Assembly: GCA_029099845.1 (NCBI GenBank)
Contig: JAQXOT010000025.1
Span: forward strand, 1-57,217
Direction: 5' to 3'
Source: a bacterium
GTDB taxonomy: Bacteria > Bacillota_I > Bacilli_A > RF39 > UBA660
DNA: 57,217 bases
Shown here: positions 16,556 to 25,153 of the stretch, in pieces
Layout of the letters: each line of letters starts with the position of its first letter
How positions within the stretch are numbered: the stretch's first letter is position 1
Program-made: the position numbers and the translations under genes
Notes under the pieces: generated by a model
The model's input: only the letters and a program-made list of their open reading frames with translations
Told to the model about the DNA's origin: nothing
Databases searched by the model: none

Positions 16556-17778
16556 TTGTAGAAATTATTAATAAGAAAAGATTAGGACGGGCATTAACTT
16601 ATAGTGAACTTGATTTCTTTTTTAAAGGATATTTGAATGGTGAGGTTAAGGATTATCAGATGTCAGCTTTATTGATGGCAATTTGTATTAGGGGAATGTC
16701 TGATGATGAGATTTTTGCACTTACTAAAATATTTATAGAAAGTGGTGATATTTTAGATTTTTCTGATATTCCTGGTATCAAAGTGGATAAGCATTCAACT
16801 GGTGGGGTTGGTGATAAGACAACGTTGGTTATTGCACCGATAGTAGCTAGTTTAGGTGTTCCCGTTGTTAAAATGAGTGGTAGAGGATTAGGTTATACTG
16901 GTGGAACTATTGATAAGTTAGAAAGTATTCCTGGATTTAGAGTTGATTTAACGGAAGAAGAAGTTAAAAAACAAGTTAAAGATATAGGTCTTGTTGTTAC
17001 TGGTCAAACGGCAGATTTGGCACCAATGGATAAAGTTATTTATGCGTTAAGAGATGTGACGGGAACGGTTTCCTCAATTCCTTTAATTGCCTCTAGTATT
17101 ATGAGTAAAAAAATTGCTAGTGGTGCTGATAAAATTCTTATTGATATAAAAGTTGGTAAGGGTGCTTTGCTTAAGACAAAAAAAGATGCTAACAAGTTAA
17201 GCCAATTGATGATTAAGATTGGTAAGTTTTATAATCGTGAGGTAAGAACAATCATTAGTGATATGAACGTTCCTTTAGGTCATGCAATTGGTAATAGCTT
17301 GGAAGTTTTAGAAGCTATTGATATTTTACGTGGTAAAGAAAAAAAGAGTAATTTGGTAGATTTATGTATTGAACTTGCTAGTGAAATGGTGAGTATGGGT
17401 AAAGAAATTTCTAAAGATGAAGCAGTTAAATTAGTTAAAAAGAGTATTAAGAATTTGAGCGCTTATAATAAATTTTTAGAGATGGTTGAGGAGCAAGGTG
17501 GAGATATAAAGGGTATTAAAGTTAATAAGAAAGTTCAAAAAATAAAAGCTAGTAAATATGGAACTATTGTTGCTATTGATGCATTGGAATTTGGAAAGTT
17601 GTCAGTTTCTTTGGGAGCTGGGCGAATAAATAAAGAAGATAGTATTGATTATGGAGTTGGAATTTATTTAGAAAAAATGGTTGGTCAGAAAGTTCGTAAA
17701 GGTGATGTTTTAGCAAGGATCTATTCTGATACAAAGTTTGAGGCTAGTTTTATTGAAAATATTTTCATTATTGAGTAA
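16552..17778 (+). CDS. pdp: Pyrimidine-nucleoside phosphorylase
   Basis: This 408-residue enzyme belongs to the thymidine/pyrimidine-nucleoside phosphorylase family, which splits pyrimidine nucleosides with phosphate to free base and (deoxy)ribose 1-phosphate. The family signature is clear: DKHSTGGVGDKTTL near residue 80, SGRGLGYTGGTIDKLE, and later GALLKTKKDA. It is somewhat shorter than the usual 430-440 residues because the C-terminal domain is trimmed. It follows the acetyltransferase gene with an ATGA overlap. Confidence 0.93.
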   Translation: MIVEIINKKRLGRALTYSELDFFFKGYLNGEVKDYQMSALLMAICIRGMSDDEIFALTKIFIESGDILDFSDIPGIKVDKHSTGGVGDKTTLVIAPIVASLGVPVVKMSGRGLGYTGGTIDKLESIPGFRVDLTEEEVKKQVKDIGLVVTGQTADLAPMDKVIYALRDVTGTVSSIPLIASSIMSKKIASGADKILIDIKVGKGALLKTKKDANKLSQLMIKIGKFYNREVRTIISDMNVPLGHAIGNSLEVLEAIDILRGKEKKSNLVDLCIELASEMVSMGKEISKDEAVKLVKKSIKNLSAYNKFLEMVEEQGGDIKGIKVNKKVQKIKASKYGTIVAIDALEFGKLSVSLGAGRINKEDSIDYGVGIYLEKMVGQKVRKGDVLARIYSDTKFEASFIENIFIIE

Positions 17779-17803
17779 AAAAACTTTTAAAATAATAATT
17801 GTG

Positions 17804-17812
17804 TGATATAAT
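17804..17812 (+). promoter_or_regulatory. Extended -10 promoter for the adhesin-sortase unit
   Basis: TGATATAAT is placed 24 bases before the ATG at 17837. No clear -35 is visible. Confidence 0.5.
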
Positions 17813-17836
17813 ATTCTTATAAAGGTAGGTTTGATT

Positions 17837-19078
17837 ATGGAAAAAATTTATATGGAAGATATGGGCGAAAACAAAAAAAATAAGCGCCAAACGAAAAAAA
17901 AATTTAATTCTAAAACAACTATTGCTTCTTTAGTAATGGCAGCAATTTTAATTGTTACGGTAGTAGTTGTTGGCTTTACAGGTAATTCTTATGCTATCCC
18001 TGATGTTAGTTATAATTTACCTGATACATTTACTTCAAAAGTTGGTGAAGCAGAATATCAGAGTGATACTGGATTTTCTGTAATTCCTTATTTTACTGAT
18101 GGAGATATTCAAGTATTTTGCTTGGAGCATGGAGTAAATTTTCCAAATGGTACACTTTACAGTAAGGGTGAACAAATTACTGATTATGGTTTACTTTATT
18201 TGATGGCCAATGTTTATCCTAATAAAGATTTTAGTACATTTGCAGATGATGGTTTACAAACATGGCTTTCACAGGTTGCTATTTGGATGTATTTATATAC
18301 TTCAGAAGATCTTCTTGATAATGGGCAATTAGATAATTCTGTTACTGGAACTAGTCCAAATTATATTGCACCAGAAGATTTGACAAAGATAAAAGAAGCT
18401 AGAGGTGTAATTTTATATGATGGAGGAGACCTTGTTTACCATACAATGAATCCAGCTACTGGTGGAGTATCAAATGGTGGTGTTACTGCTGATGATCCTC
18501 TTTTATATGATACAATCGAAGATTTAGTTAATAGAGCTTTAAGTAATAGAACAGTACCTAATAAAACTTTAACTATTAATTATAATAATGATATTTCTGT
18601 TACACAAGATAATAAATATTATCAGACTTCAGTTATTTCAGTTGTTGGTAGTCCTTCGGATAATTTCAATGGCTTTGAGTTAAAAATAGATAAAGCCCCA
18701 GAAGGTACATTTGTAGTAGATGCTAATGGTCAAGAAATTAAAGATTTATCTAATTTGACAGCTACTGATAAGCTTTATTTAAGAACACCAATTGATAAAG
18801 TTACGGAAGATAATAAGTCTATTAATTTTTCTGTTACTGGTTCATTTAAGACATATGAAGGGCATTACTATGTTGCAGATGGTGCTCAAACTATTACGAG
18901 TGTTAATACTGTAAATAACAATATTAGCAAGGGTGCAGAAATTCCTCTTAATTATACACCTAAAGTTCCAGATACAGGAATGAGTACGGCGCAAACAATT
19001 TACTTTATTGGATTAATAATATTACTTAGTGGTGTTGGTATTATTTATGCAAACGTTAAACCAGGGGAAAACAAGTAA
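17837..19078 (+). CDS. Sortase-anchored surface protein with thioester domain
   Basis: This is a 413-residue surface protein. A basic N-terminus is followed by a signal/membrane helix (about 29-48). The region at about 75-155 matches a Gram-positive thioester domain: Cys95 in VFCLEHG and Gln146 in SQVAIW are the pair that would form the internal Cys-Gln thioester, as in TQxA adhesins that bind host amines covalently. A beta-rich domain follows. The C-terminus has VPDTG, a variant LPXTG signal, then a hydrophobic helix and a charged tail (KPGENK). ATG 17837 follows AAAGGTAGG. The sortase gene overlaps its end. Surface attachment is firmly suggested; adhesion is inference. Confidence 0.87.
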   Translation: MEKIYMEDMGENKKNKRQTKKKFNSKTTIASLVMAAILIVTVVVVGFTGNSYAIPDVSYNLPDTFTSKVGEAEYQSDTGFSVIPYFTDGDIQVFCLEHGVNFPNGTLYSKGEQITDYGLLYLMANVYPNKDFSTFADDGLQTWLSQVAIWMYLYTSEDLLDNGQLDNSVTGTSPNYIAPEDLTKIKEARGVILYDGGDLVYHTMNPATGGVSNGGVTADDPLLYDTIEDLVNRALSNRTVPNKTLTINYNNDISVTQDNKYYQTSVISVVGSPSDNFNGFELKIDKAPEGTFVVDANGQEIKDLSNLTATDKLYLRTPIDKVTEDNKSINFSVTGSFKTYEGHYYVADGAQTITSVNTVNNNISKGAEIPLNYTPKVPDTGMSTAQTIYFIGLIILLSGVGIIYANVKPGENK

Positions 19079-19748
19079 TAAAAAAATTAAGAAGAGTCAT
19101 TTATTAATAATTGGCTCTTTACTTGTATTTTTTGGAGGAATTATTCTTTTTTCAAATCATTTATTGACTATTAGAGAGTCTGTTTATTCTGATATGATGT
19201 TACTTATCTCTGATAGTATGAGTGATGAGAATATTATTACAGATATACCGGAAGTTGAGATTTTACCTAATGATGAGGTAGCATCTAATGAGGAAAATAA
19301 TATTATAAATTCTTCATCACAAGAAAATAATCAGCCACCAGCAGTTGATTATGATAAGTATTTAGGGGTTTTGGAAATACCAAGAATTAGTTTAAAAAGA
19401 GGATTTTATGGAATTGATTCTCCATACAATGATATCAAGTATAATGTATCAGTTGTTAATGGCTCTTTGATGCCTGATGTTGATAGAGGTAATTTAATTT
19501 TAATGGCCCATTCAGGCGATGCTTATATTTCATATTTTGCATATTTATATAAATTAAAGATTGGTAGCGATATATATGTTACTTATAATAAAGTAAAGTA
19601 TCATTATAAATTAGTTAATATTTACGATGTTCCTAAAGATGGTTCTGTTACAATTATAAGAAATTATGATAAAACTACGTTAACTTTAATTACTTGTACT
19701 AAAGATGATAGTACTAAGCAAACTGTTTATATAGCAGAGATGGTTTAA
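19047..19748 (+). CDS. Sortase paired with the thioester surface protein
   Basis: This 233-residue membrane-anchored transpeptidase has one N-terminal helix (about 19-35), an acidic linker and a sortase domain from about residue 103. His155 in LMAHSGDA and Cys217 in TLITCTKDD are the catalytic pair. The Arg usually found about eight residues after the Cys is absent; the segment reads STKQTVY, with Lys224 and Gln225 there. It would cleave VPDTG of the neighbouring protein and attach it to the wall or polymerise it. ATG 19047 overlaps the previous gene by 32 bases. Confidence 0.88.
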   Translation: MQTLNQGKTSNKKIKKSHLLIIGSLLVFFGGIILFSNHLLTIRESVYSDMMLLISDSMSDENIITDIPEVEILPNDEVASNEENNIINSSSQENNQPPAVDYDKYLGVLEIPRISLKRGFYGIDSPYNDIKYNVSVVNGSLMPDVDRGNLILMAHSGDAYISYFAYLYKLKIGSDIYVTYNKVKYHYKLVNIYDVPKDGSVTIIRNYDKTTLTLITCTKDDSTKQTVYIAEMV

Positions 19749-19767
19749 AATTAGTGGAGGTGGTAGT

Positions 19768-20340
19768 ATGTTTATGGGACTTTTAGAAAAGTTGCAATTA
19801 GTTTTTAATTATGCATTTTCTTCTTTTCTAGAGATCGGATTATTCATACTGACACTTCTTTTCTTTGTTCTATTGGGGCTTAATGTTAAATATAAAAGAA
19901 AAATTGTTAATTATCTTGGTATTTTGACAGTTAGTATTTTTATAGTAATAGTTTTCTTATTAAACAAAGATTATACTATTTATTGTATTGATTTTTTATT
20001 GAAGGGACTAATGCAATATTTTTATTTTCCATCTACAGTTATTTATTTTCTTATGATATTTTTAGTTACTATATTTATAATTGTTACTATTATGAGTAAT
20101 AAGCTTACTATTGTAAAAAAAATAGTTAATTATTTGTCTTTTGCAATATTATATTTTTTGTTTTTTAGCTTTATTGGGGAAGTTATTCATAGTGGCATTG
20201 ATTTGGCAGATAAGGTACAATTATATACAAATAGTCTGATTTTGGCTTTTATTCAAATTAGTAATTTAGTTTTCTTAATTTGGGTTATATATACGTTGTT
20301 TTGGCATTTATTTAGTTATTTTAAAAAGAAATATGACTAG
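19768..20340 (+). CDS. Unknown polytopic membrane protein
   Basis: I do not recognise this 190-residue protein. It has about five membrane helices and short loops, with no obvious catalytic motif. ATG 19768 follows GGAGG at 19756-19760. It lies 19 bases after the sortase and ends at the shared terminator, so it probably belongs to the same transcript as the thioester protein and sortase. A role in surface-protein export or assembly is possible but unsupported by motifs. Confidence 0.65.
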   Translation: MFMGLLEKLQLVFNYAFSSFLEIGLFILTLLFFVLLGLNVKYKRKIVNYLGILTVSIFIVIVFLLNKDYTIYCIDFLLKGLMQYFYFPSTVIYFLMIFLVTIFIIVTIMSNKLTIVKKIVNYLSFAILYFLFFSFIGEVIHSGIDLADKVQLYTNSLILAFIQISNLVFLIWVIYTLFWHLFSYFKKKYD

Positions 20341-20354
20341 TTTTTTAAATAATT

Positions 20355-20385
20355 AAAAAGGTTCATTGATTAATGAACCTTTTTT
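20355..20385. terminator. Bidirectional terminator
   Basis: AAAAAGGTTCATT and AATGAACCTTTTT form a 13-bp stem with a 4-base loop between convergent genes. Confidence 0.85.
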
Positions 20386-21275
20386 GTTTCTATGTTTTGA
20401 ACATAATATTCCTCATATGATAATTTATTTTCTTGAATGTATGTTGCTATTTCTTCTCCTACGTAGCGGTAATGCCATGATTCGTATTCATATCCTGTTT
20501 GTTTAGTTTTATCTTTTGGAAATCTTAAGATGAATCCATATTTATAAGCATTTTCTTGCATCCATTTAAATTCTTCTGTTATTTCAAAATTTGTGTAGGA
20601 TTCTTTACCATTATAAACATCAACAGCTAATCCTGTTTGATGTTCTGAATATCCGGCTCTACCAGAATAGGTATCGGCTTTTTCTTTTCCGTCTTGTTTT
20701 ACATATTGATTATATAGATTAACTTGGTAATTATAACTACGATAGGTTGACATGGCGATTATAGATAGATTTTCTTTTTTGGCATCTTTGGCCATTTTTT
20801 CAAAGGCCTCTTTTGCATAATCTACTAGTTGCATATCTTTTAAAGCATATTGATTACTGATAGTGCTTAGGTTTTCTGGTATGTAGTTTTCCGATAAATA
20901 GTGATATTTATTTACTAATATGTATGGTGTGTTTAAGTTTATAGTTTCAGTAGAATCAGTGTAGTAATCTTTATCTAGACCAATATTTACTTCAGTTACG
21001 ATTTGTTCTGTAGTTAGAGTTTTATTTAGTTTTCGATAATTTTGATAACGTTGTTCATTTTCTTTAATGTAGTAGTTTAATTTATCGGCATTTTCAAAGG
21101 CTGTGGTAGTTTCCTTTATTTCTGGTTCTTCATTATTTATATTTTCTTTTTTTAAAGCATTAGTAAGCAGTTTAACTATTTGTATTATACTGGTGATTAC
21201 TATAATTAGGCATATGATAAAGATTGTAAAGTTTTTCTTTTTTAATTTTAAACGTTTTTTTCGTACTACTGTCAT
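20370..21275 (-). CDS. VanY-like D-alanyl-D-alanine carboxypeptidase (M15B)
   Basis: This is a 301-residue protein with a basic N-terminus, one membrane helix (about 15-35) and an extracytoplasmic zinc peptidase domain in the last 150 residues. SEHQTGLAVDV supplies the His and Asp zinc ligands, and ESWHYRYVG supplies the catalytic Glu and third His ligand, as in VanY and LdcB enzymes. These trim the terminal D-Ala from peptidoglycan stem peptides. No van resistance genes are nearby, so it is probably a housekeeping wall enzyme. It is divergent from the SxxK carboxypeptidase next door. Confidence 0.9.
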   Translation of the reverse strand: MTVVRKKRLKLKKKNFTIFIICLIIVITSIIQIVKLLTNALKKENINNEEPEIKETTTAFENADKLNYYIKENEQRYQNYRKLNKTLTTEQIVTEVNIGLDKDYYTDSTETINLNTPYILVNKYHYLSENYIPENLSTISNQYALKDMQLVDYAKEAFEKMAKDAKKENLSIIAMSTYRSYNYQVNLYNQYVKQDGKEKADTYSGRAGYSEHQTGLAVDVYNGKESYTNFEITEEFKWMQENAYKYGFILRFPKDKTKQTGYEYESWHYRYVGEEIATYIQENKLSYEEYYVQNIETKKVH

Positions 21276-21362
21276 ATTATCACCTAATTATATAATAGCA
21301 TTAAATTTTTAGTTTATGTATAATTTTAGTTTGTTTTACATAAAAAGTGATAGGAGGTAGAC

Positions 21363-22514
21363 ATGAAAAAAATACTTATTTGTGTGTTGTGTTTATGTAC
21401 TTTATTATATCCAACTCAAATATTAGCAAAAGATGATGTACTTTTAGAGTCTGTTAGTGGAATATTAATAGAAGCTAATACTGGAAAAATTATTTATGAA
21501 AAAGAAAAGGATAAACGGGTAGCGGTTGCGTCGATGACTAAAATGGTGGCACAAATTATAATTTTAGAGCAAGTAGAGGCTGGGAAGATTAAATGGTCAG
21601 ATGTTGTTACTGTTAGTAAAAATGCTTCTGAAATGGGAGGCTCACAAATTTATTTGCAGCAGGGAGAAAAAATAACAATCGAGGATTTAATGAGAGGCAT
21701 ATCGATGGCTAGTGGTAATGATGCTACTGTTCAAATGGCTGAAGTTATTAGTGGCAGTGAGGAAAAATTTGTAAAGTTAATGAATCAGAAAGTAAAAAAA
21801 TTGGGACTTAAAAATACGCAATTTAAAAATTGCACGGGGCTTGATGAAGAAGGACATTATTCTAGTGCTTATGATATGGCAATGATAGCTAGGGAGTTAG
21901 TTGTTAATCATCCTGAAATATTACGTTTTTCTTCTATGTATGAGGATTATTTGCGAGAGGATACAGACAACAAGTTTTGGTTGGTTAATACAAATAAATT
22001 AGTAAGATTTTATGAAGGTGCAGATGGATTAAAGACGGGGCATACTGATGCTGCTGGTTATTGTTTAGCGGCAACGGCTAAGAGAAATGGTTTACGATTG
22101 ATTGGAATTGTTTTAGGCGTTAATGATAGTAAGCTTAGAAATGCCCAAGCTATGGAGTTATTGGATTATGGATTTAATAATGTTAAGCAGAATGTTTTAA
22201 AAGAAAAGGGGAGTATTGTTAAGGAAATAAAATTAGATAAGGCTAGTGTTGATACGATCGATGTGGTTTTAAAAGATGATTTAACTGTTATTGAGGATTT
22301 AGATGGAAAAGAACATCATTATACTTATGAGATAGATGTTAGTGATATTAAGTTACCAGCATCTGTTGGAACAGTGGTTGGAAATATTAAAGTATTAGAA
22401 AATAAGAAAGTTGTTGCACAAGAGGATCTTACAATAAATAAAAAAATTATGAAACTTAGTTATTTTGATTTATTATTTAACTCATTACTAGACATTTTTT
22501 CTGGAGAAATATAG
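21363..22514 (+). CDS. D-alanyl-D-alanine carboxypeptidase (DacA/DacF type)
   Basis: This 383-residue low-molecular-mass penicillin-binding protein has a signal peptide ending near residue 22. The S11 peptidase motifs are in order: Ser57-Lys60 (SMTK), SGN near residue 117 and KTG near 224. A C-terminal beta domain and a final amphipathic helix for membrane attachment follow. It removes the terminal D-Ala of peptidoglycan pentapeptides. A strong AGGAGG precedes ATG 21363. In spore-formers such enzymes (DacF) can act on forespore wall; which type this is cannot be decided from sequence alone. Confidence 0.93.
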   Translation: MKKILICVLCLCTLLYPTQILAKDDVLLESVSGILIEANTGKIIYEKEKDKRVAVASMTKMVAQIIILEQVEAGKIKWSDVVTVSKNASEMGGSQIYLQQGEKITIEDLMRGISMASGNDATVQMAEVISGSEEKFVKLMNQKVKKLGLKNTQFKNCTGLDEEGHYSSAYDMAMIARELVVNHPEILRFSSMYEDYLREDTDNKFWLVNTNKLVRFYEGADGLKTGHTDAAGYCLAATAKRNGLRLIGIVLGVNDSKLRNAQAMELLDYGFNNVKQNVLKEKGSIVKEIKLDKASVDTIDVVLKDDLTVIEDLDGKEHHYTYEIDVSDIKLPASVGTVVGNIKVLENKKVVAQEDLTINKKIMKLSYFDLLFNSLLDIFSGEI

Positions 22515-22534
22515 AGATATTTCTCTTTATTTTT
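22503..22534 (+). terminator. Terminator overlapping the carboxypeptidase stop
   Basis: GAGAAATA and TATTTCTC pair around the stop codon and are followed by a T-rich run. Confidence 0.65.
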
Positions 22535-22542
22535 GTATATTA

Positions 22543-22551
22543 TGATATAAT
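22543..22551 (+). promoter_or_regulatory. Extended -10 promoter for the SGNH gene
   Basis: TGATATAAT 23 bases before the ATG at 22575, right after the preceding terminator. Confidence 0.5.
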
Positions 22552-22574
22552 GATTTTTGTTAGAGGGATGATTT

Positions 22575-23486
22575 ATGGCTAAAAAGAAAAATGTTAAAGA
22601 TATTAGTAGTACATATAATAGATATCAACAGGATGATAATACTAAGCGTGATAATTTAGATTCAACGCAAAATTTGGATGTTAGTTTTGCTAAAGGTGGC
22701 TTAAAGATTGCAACAATAGATAAAACGGAAGTACTTTATTTAGATGAAATAGAAAAGGCTAATGAAGAATTTAATTCTTCTAAGGGTTCAAAAATTAGTG
22801 GAGTTATAATTGCTATATTGGTAGTGATTTGTTTTATCTTGGGACTTTTTATTTTATATCATTTTATTACTTTTGATCATAGCAAGGAAAAAGTTGTTGT
22901 TAAGACGCAAGTAAAAGAAGAAAAAATAGTAGATGATAATTATTTGTTTTTAGGAGATTCAATTACAGAATTCTATGATTTAGATAAATATTATGAAGGC
23001 CTACCGGTTGTTAATAGTGGAGTATCTGGTTATACAACAAGTAATATTTTAGAAAATATGGAGAAGATGGTTTATCAATATAATCCGTCTAAAGTTTTTC
23101 TTTTGATAGGTACTAATGATTTAGAAATTTTAGTTGATAATGATAAGATTGTTGATAATATTGAAGAAATTATTAAAAAAATAAAAGAAAATAGACCTTA
23201 TGCTAAATTATATATTGAGTCTATTTATCCAATTAATAATAGTGATAATGAGAAAATTTCTTTAAATGTTGTTAATGGTAATAGAAAAAATGCTGATATT
23301 ATTGCGATAAATGAAAAATTAAAGCAGATGGCTAGTACGTATGATGCTACATATATTGATTTATATAATGAATTGGTTGATGAAGATGGTTTATTGCGTT
23401 TAGAATATACAGTTGATGGTTTACATCTTTCGGATGAAGGCTATATGAAGGTTAGTGATGTTTTGATTAATTATATAAAAAAGTAG
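22575..23486 (+). CDS. Membrane-anchored SGNH/GDSL hydrolase
   Basis: This is a 303-residue protein with a polar cytoplasmic N-terminus (about 75 residues), one membrane helix (about 76-98) and an external SGNH-hydrolase domain. All four blocks are visible: GDSIT near residue 127 (nucleophile Ser), NSGVSG (oxyanion Gly), IGTND (Asn) and DGLHLSDEGY (catalytic Asp/His). Such enzymes remove acyl groups from lipids, polysaccharides or peptidoglycan; the surrounding wall genes favour a wall or surface-polymer substrate. It is 9 bases upstream of the VanW gene and probably in the same operon. Confidence 0.9.
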   Translation: MAKKKNVKDISSTYNRYQQDDNTKRDNLDSTQNLDVSFAKGGLKIATIDKTEVLYLDEIEKANEEFNSSKGSKISGVIIAILVVICFILGLFILYHFITFDHSKEKVVVKTQVKEEKIVDDNYLFLGDSITEFYDLDKYYEGLPVVNSGVSGYTTSNILENMEKMVYQYNPSKVFLLIGTNDLEILVDNDKIVDNIEEIIKKIKENRPYAKLYIESIYPINNSDNEKISLNVVNGNRKNADIIAINEKLKQMASTYDATYIDLYNELVDEDGLLRLEYTVDGLHLSDEGYMKVSDVLINYIKK

Positions 23487-23495
23487 GTGTATTAG

Positions 23496-24731
23496 ATGTT
23501 TGATAAGTGGGGGCAAAAGAAGATTCTTAAAATTTTGGGAATATATATATTAGCTTTTTTAGTTTTAGTAGTTATTATTGTATTTTTATTTTATTTTTGT
23601 GTCGTTTTAAAGTATAATGATGTAGTTTATCCAAATACTTATTTGGGGGAGTATAAGATATCAGATGTTGGCTTTGCTTATTTAGATAAAAGGATTGAAT
23701 TTTATAGTGATAGTATTTTAAATACTACGGTTACTTTTAAGGCTCATGATAAAGAGTATAAGTATACTTTTCGTAGTTTAGGGCTTGAAATTGATAAGGC
23801 AGCAATAATTGAAGAAATTAAGGAAGAACAAGAAAAACTAAGCTATACTAATAGATTAGCAAGAGTAAGTGGAAAAGAAAAACAAGTTTATCATTATAAA
23901 TTAAAATATGATAGGAATTATTTGACTAAAATACTTACGGAAATCAAAAAAGAAGTTGATGTTAATCTTGTTTATGATGATTTAGTGATGAGTTCTGATC
24001 GAGTTCTTTCATATGTTCCAGGAATTGAAGGATATAGCTTGAATGTATCAGATTCTGTCGATAGAATTATTGAGGCGCTTGATAATAGAATGTTTCATGA
24101 TTTAACGATTGAATTGGTTGGAGAAGTAACGGAAGCTAATAAAAATCAGAATTTAGCAGTTATTGATACTAAGGTTTCTAGTTTTTCAACAGAATTTAAT
24201 CCATATATTACTAGGGCGATAAATTTACGAACAGCTTTAAATTATATTGATGGAGCTATTATTTGGCCAGGTGAAGTTTTTTCTTTTTTTAACTATGCTG
24301 GTCCATACGATAAAGAAGGATATGTTTTTTATTATGAATTTGTTGGTAATGGTGTTTGCCAAATTGCCACTACGGTTTATAATGCTGCTTTACTTGGAGG
24401 ATTAGAAATAGTTAAACGATATCCTCATAAAGCAAAATCAGTCTATGTTCCTGGGGGACTTGATGCTACAGTTGCTAGTTACTCTAGTGGATGGAATGTT
24501 GATATGCAGTTTAGGAATACTTATGATTATCCAATTTATATTTCGGCTTATGCCGTAGGGGGAACAGTCTATGTTGATTTTTGGTCTAATCACGATGCTA
24601 AGAAGGGAAGAAGTTATGCTACTTCATCTATACAAATTGGGGAAAGAGGTTATACTTCATTCTTACATGTTTATTTAGATGGAGAAGAAATAGAAAAGCG
24701 AAAAATAGCAACTACTTGGTATTCTGAATAA
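23496..24731 (+). CDS. VanW/YoaR-family membrane-anchored protein
   Basis: This 411-residue protein has an N-terminal helix (about 14-35), a putative peptidoglycan-binding region and a C-terminal VanW domain. The VanW domain is shown by LRTALNYIDGAIIWPGEVFSFF, NGVCQIATTVYNAAL and YPHKAKSVYVPGGLDATVA. VanW-like proteins are common in Gram-positive genomes and in some vancomycin-resistance clusters, but their activity is poorly known; no resistance ligase or VanX is present here. The gene probably forms an operon with the SGNH hydrolase, which suggests envelope work. Confidence 0.9.
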   Translation: MFDKWGQKKILKILGIYILAFLVLVVIIVFLFYFCVVLKYNDVVYPNTYLGEYKISDVGFAYLDKRIEFYSDSILNTTVTFKAHDKEYKYTFRSLGLEIDKAAIIEEIKEEQEKLSYTNRLARVSGKEKQVYHYKLKYDRNYLTKILTEIKKEVDVNLVYDDLVMSSDRVLSYVPGIEGYSLNVSDSVDRIIEALDNRMFHDLTIELVGEVTEANKNQNLAVIDTKVSSFSTEFNPYITRAINLRTALNYIDGAIIWPGEVFSFFNYAGPYDKEGYVFYYEFVGNGVCQIATTVYNAALLGGLEIVKRYPHKAKSVYVPGGLDATVASYSSGWNVDMQFRNTYDYPIYISAYAVGGTVYVDFWSNHDAKKGRSYATSSIQIGERGYTSFLHVYLDGEEIEKRKIATTWYSE

Positions 24732-24793
24732 AAGTGGAATATATATTAATTTTTTTCATAATATTTATTACAGAAAGAGAGGAATTAATATAT

Positions 24794-25054
24794 ATGGAAA
24801 CACTTAAAGTAAGTAGTAAATCTAATCCTAATAGTGTAGCAGGAGCTTTGGCTAATGTTTTTAGGGAGAAAGGTACTGTTGAGATCCAAGCAGTAGGTGC
24901 TGGAGCTTTAAATCAAGCTATAAAGGCAGTAGCTATTGCGAGAGGCTTTGTCGCTCCAAGCGGGAAAAATTTAGTTTGCATACCAGCTTTTCAGGATATT
25001 GCTATTGATGGCGAAGAGAGAACGGCTATTAAGTTGATAATAGAAGCAAAGTAA
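24794..25054 (+). CDS. spoVS: Stage V sporulation protein S
   Basis: This 86-residue protein matches SpoVS: METLKVSSKSNPNSVAGALA, then VEIQAVGAGALNQAIKA and LVCIPAFQDI. SpoVS is a small Alba-like nucleic-acid-binding protein that influences late sporulation and septation. The ATG at 24794 follows GAGAGG and matches the usual N-terminus, so the longer frame from 24734 is not used. A terminator follows. Confidence 0.95.
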   Translation: METLKVSSKSNPNSVAGALANVFREKGTVEIQAVGAGALNQAIKAVAIARGFVAPSGKNLVCIPAFQDIAIDGEERTAIKLIIEAK

Positions 25055-25073
25055 GATTATAAATATTATTTTT

Positions 25074-25099
25074 AAGAAAAGTTTAGCTTTTCTTTTTTT
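25074..25099 (+). terminator. Terminator after spoVS
   Basis: AAGAAAAG, loop TTTAG, CTTTTCTT, then T residues. Confidence 0.8.
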
Positions 25100-25153
25100 C
25101 TTTTTAATTTTTAGTTTATGTGATAGACTATATGTAGTATGGTAGGTGATGAT

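Noticed and set aside
20370-24731. Vancomycin-resistance cluster from VanY-like and VanW-like genes
   Set aside because: No VanA/B-type ligase, VanH, VanX or VanRS is present. These families are common in wall metabolism of Bacillota.
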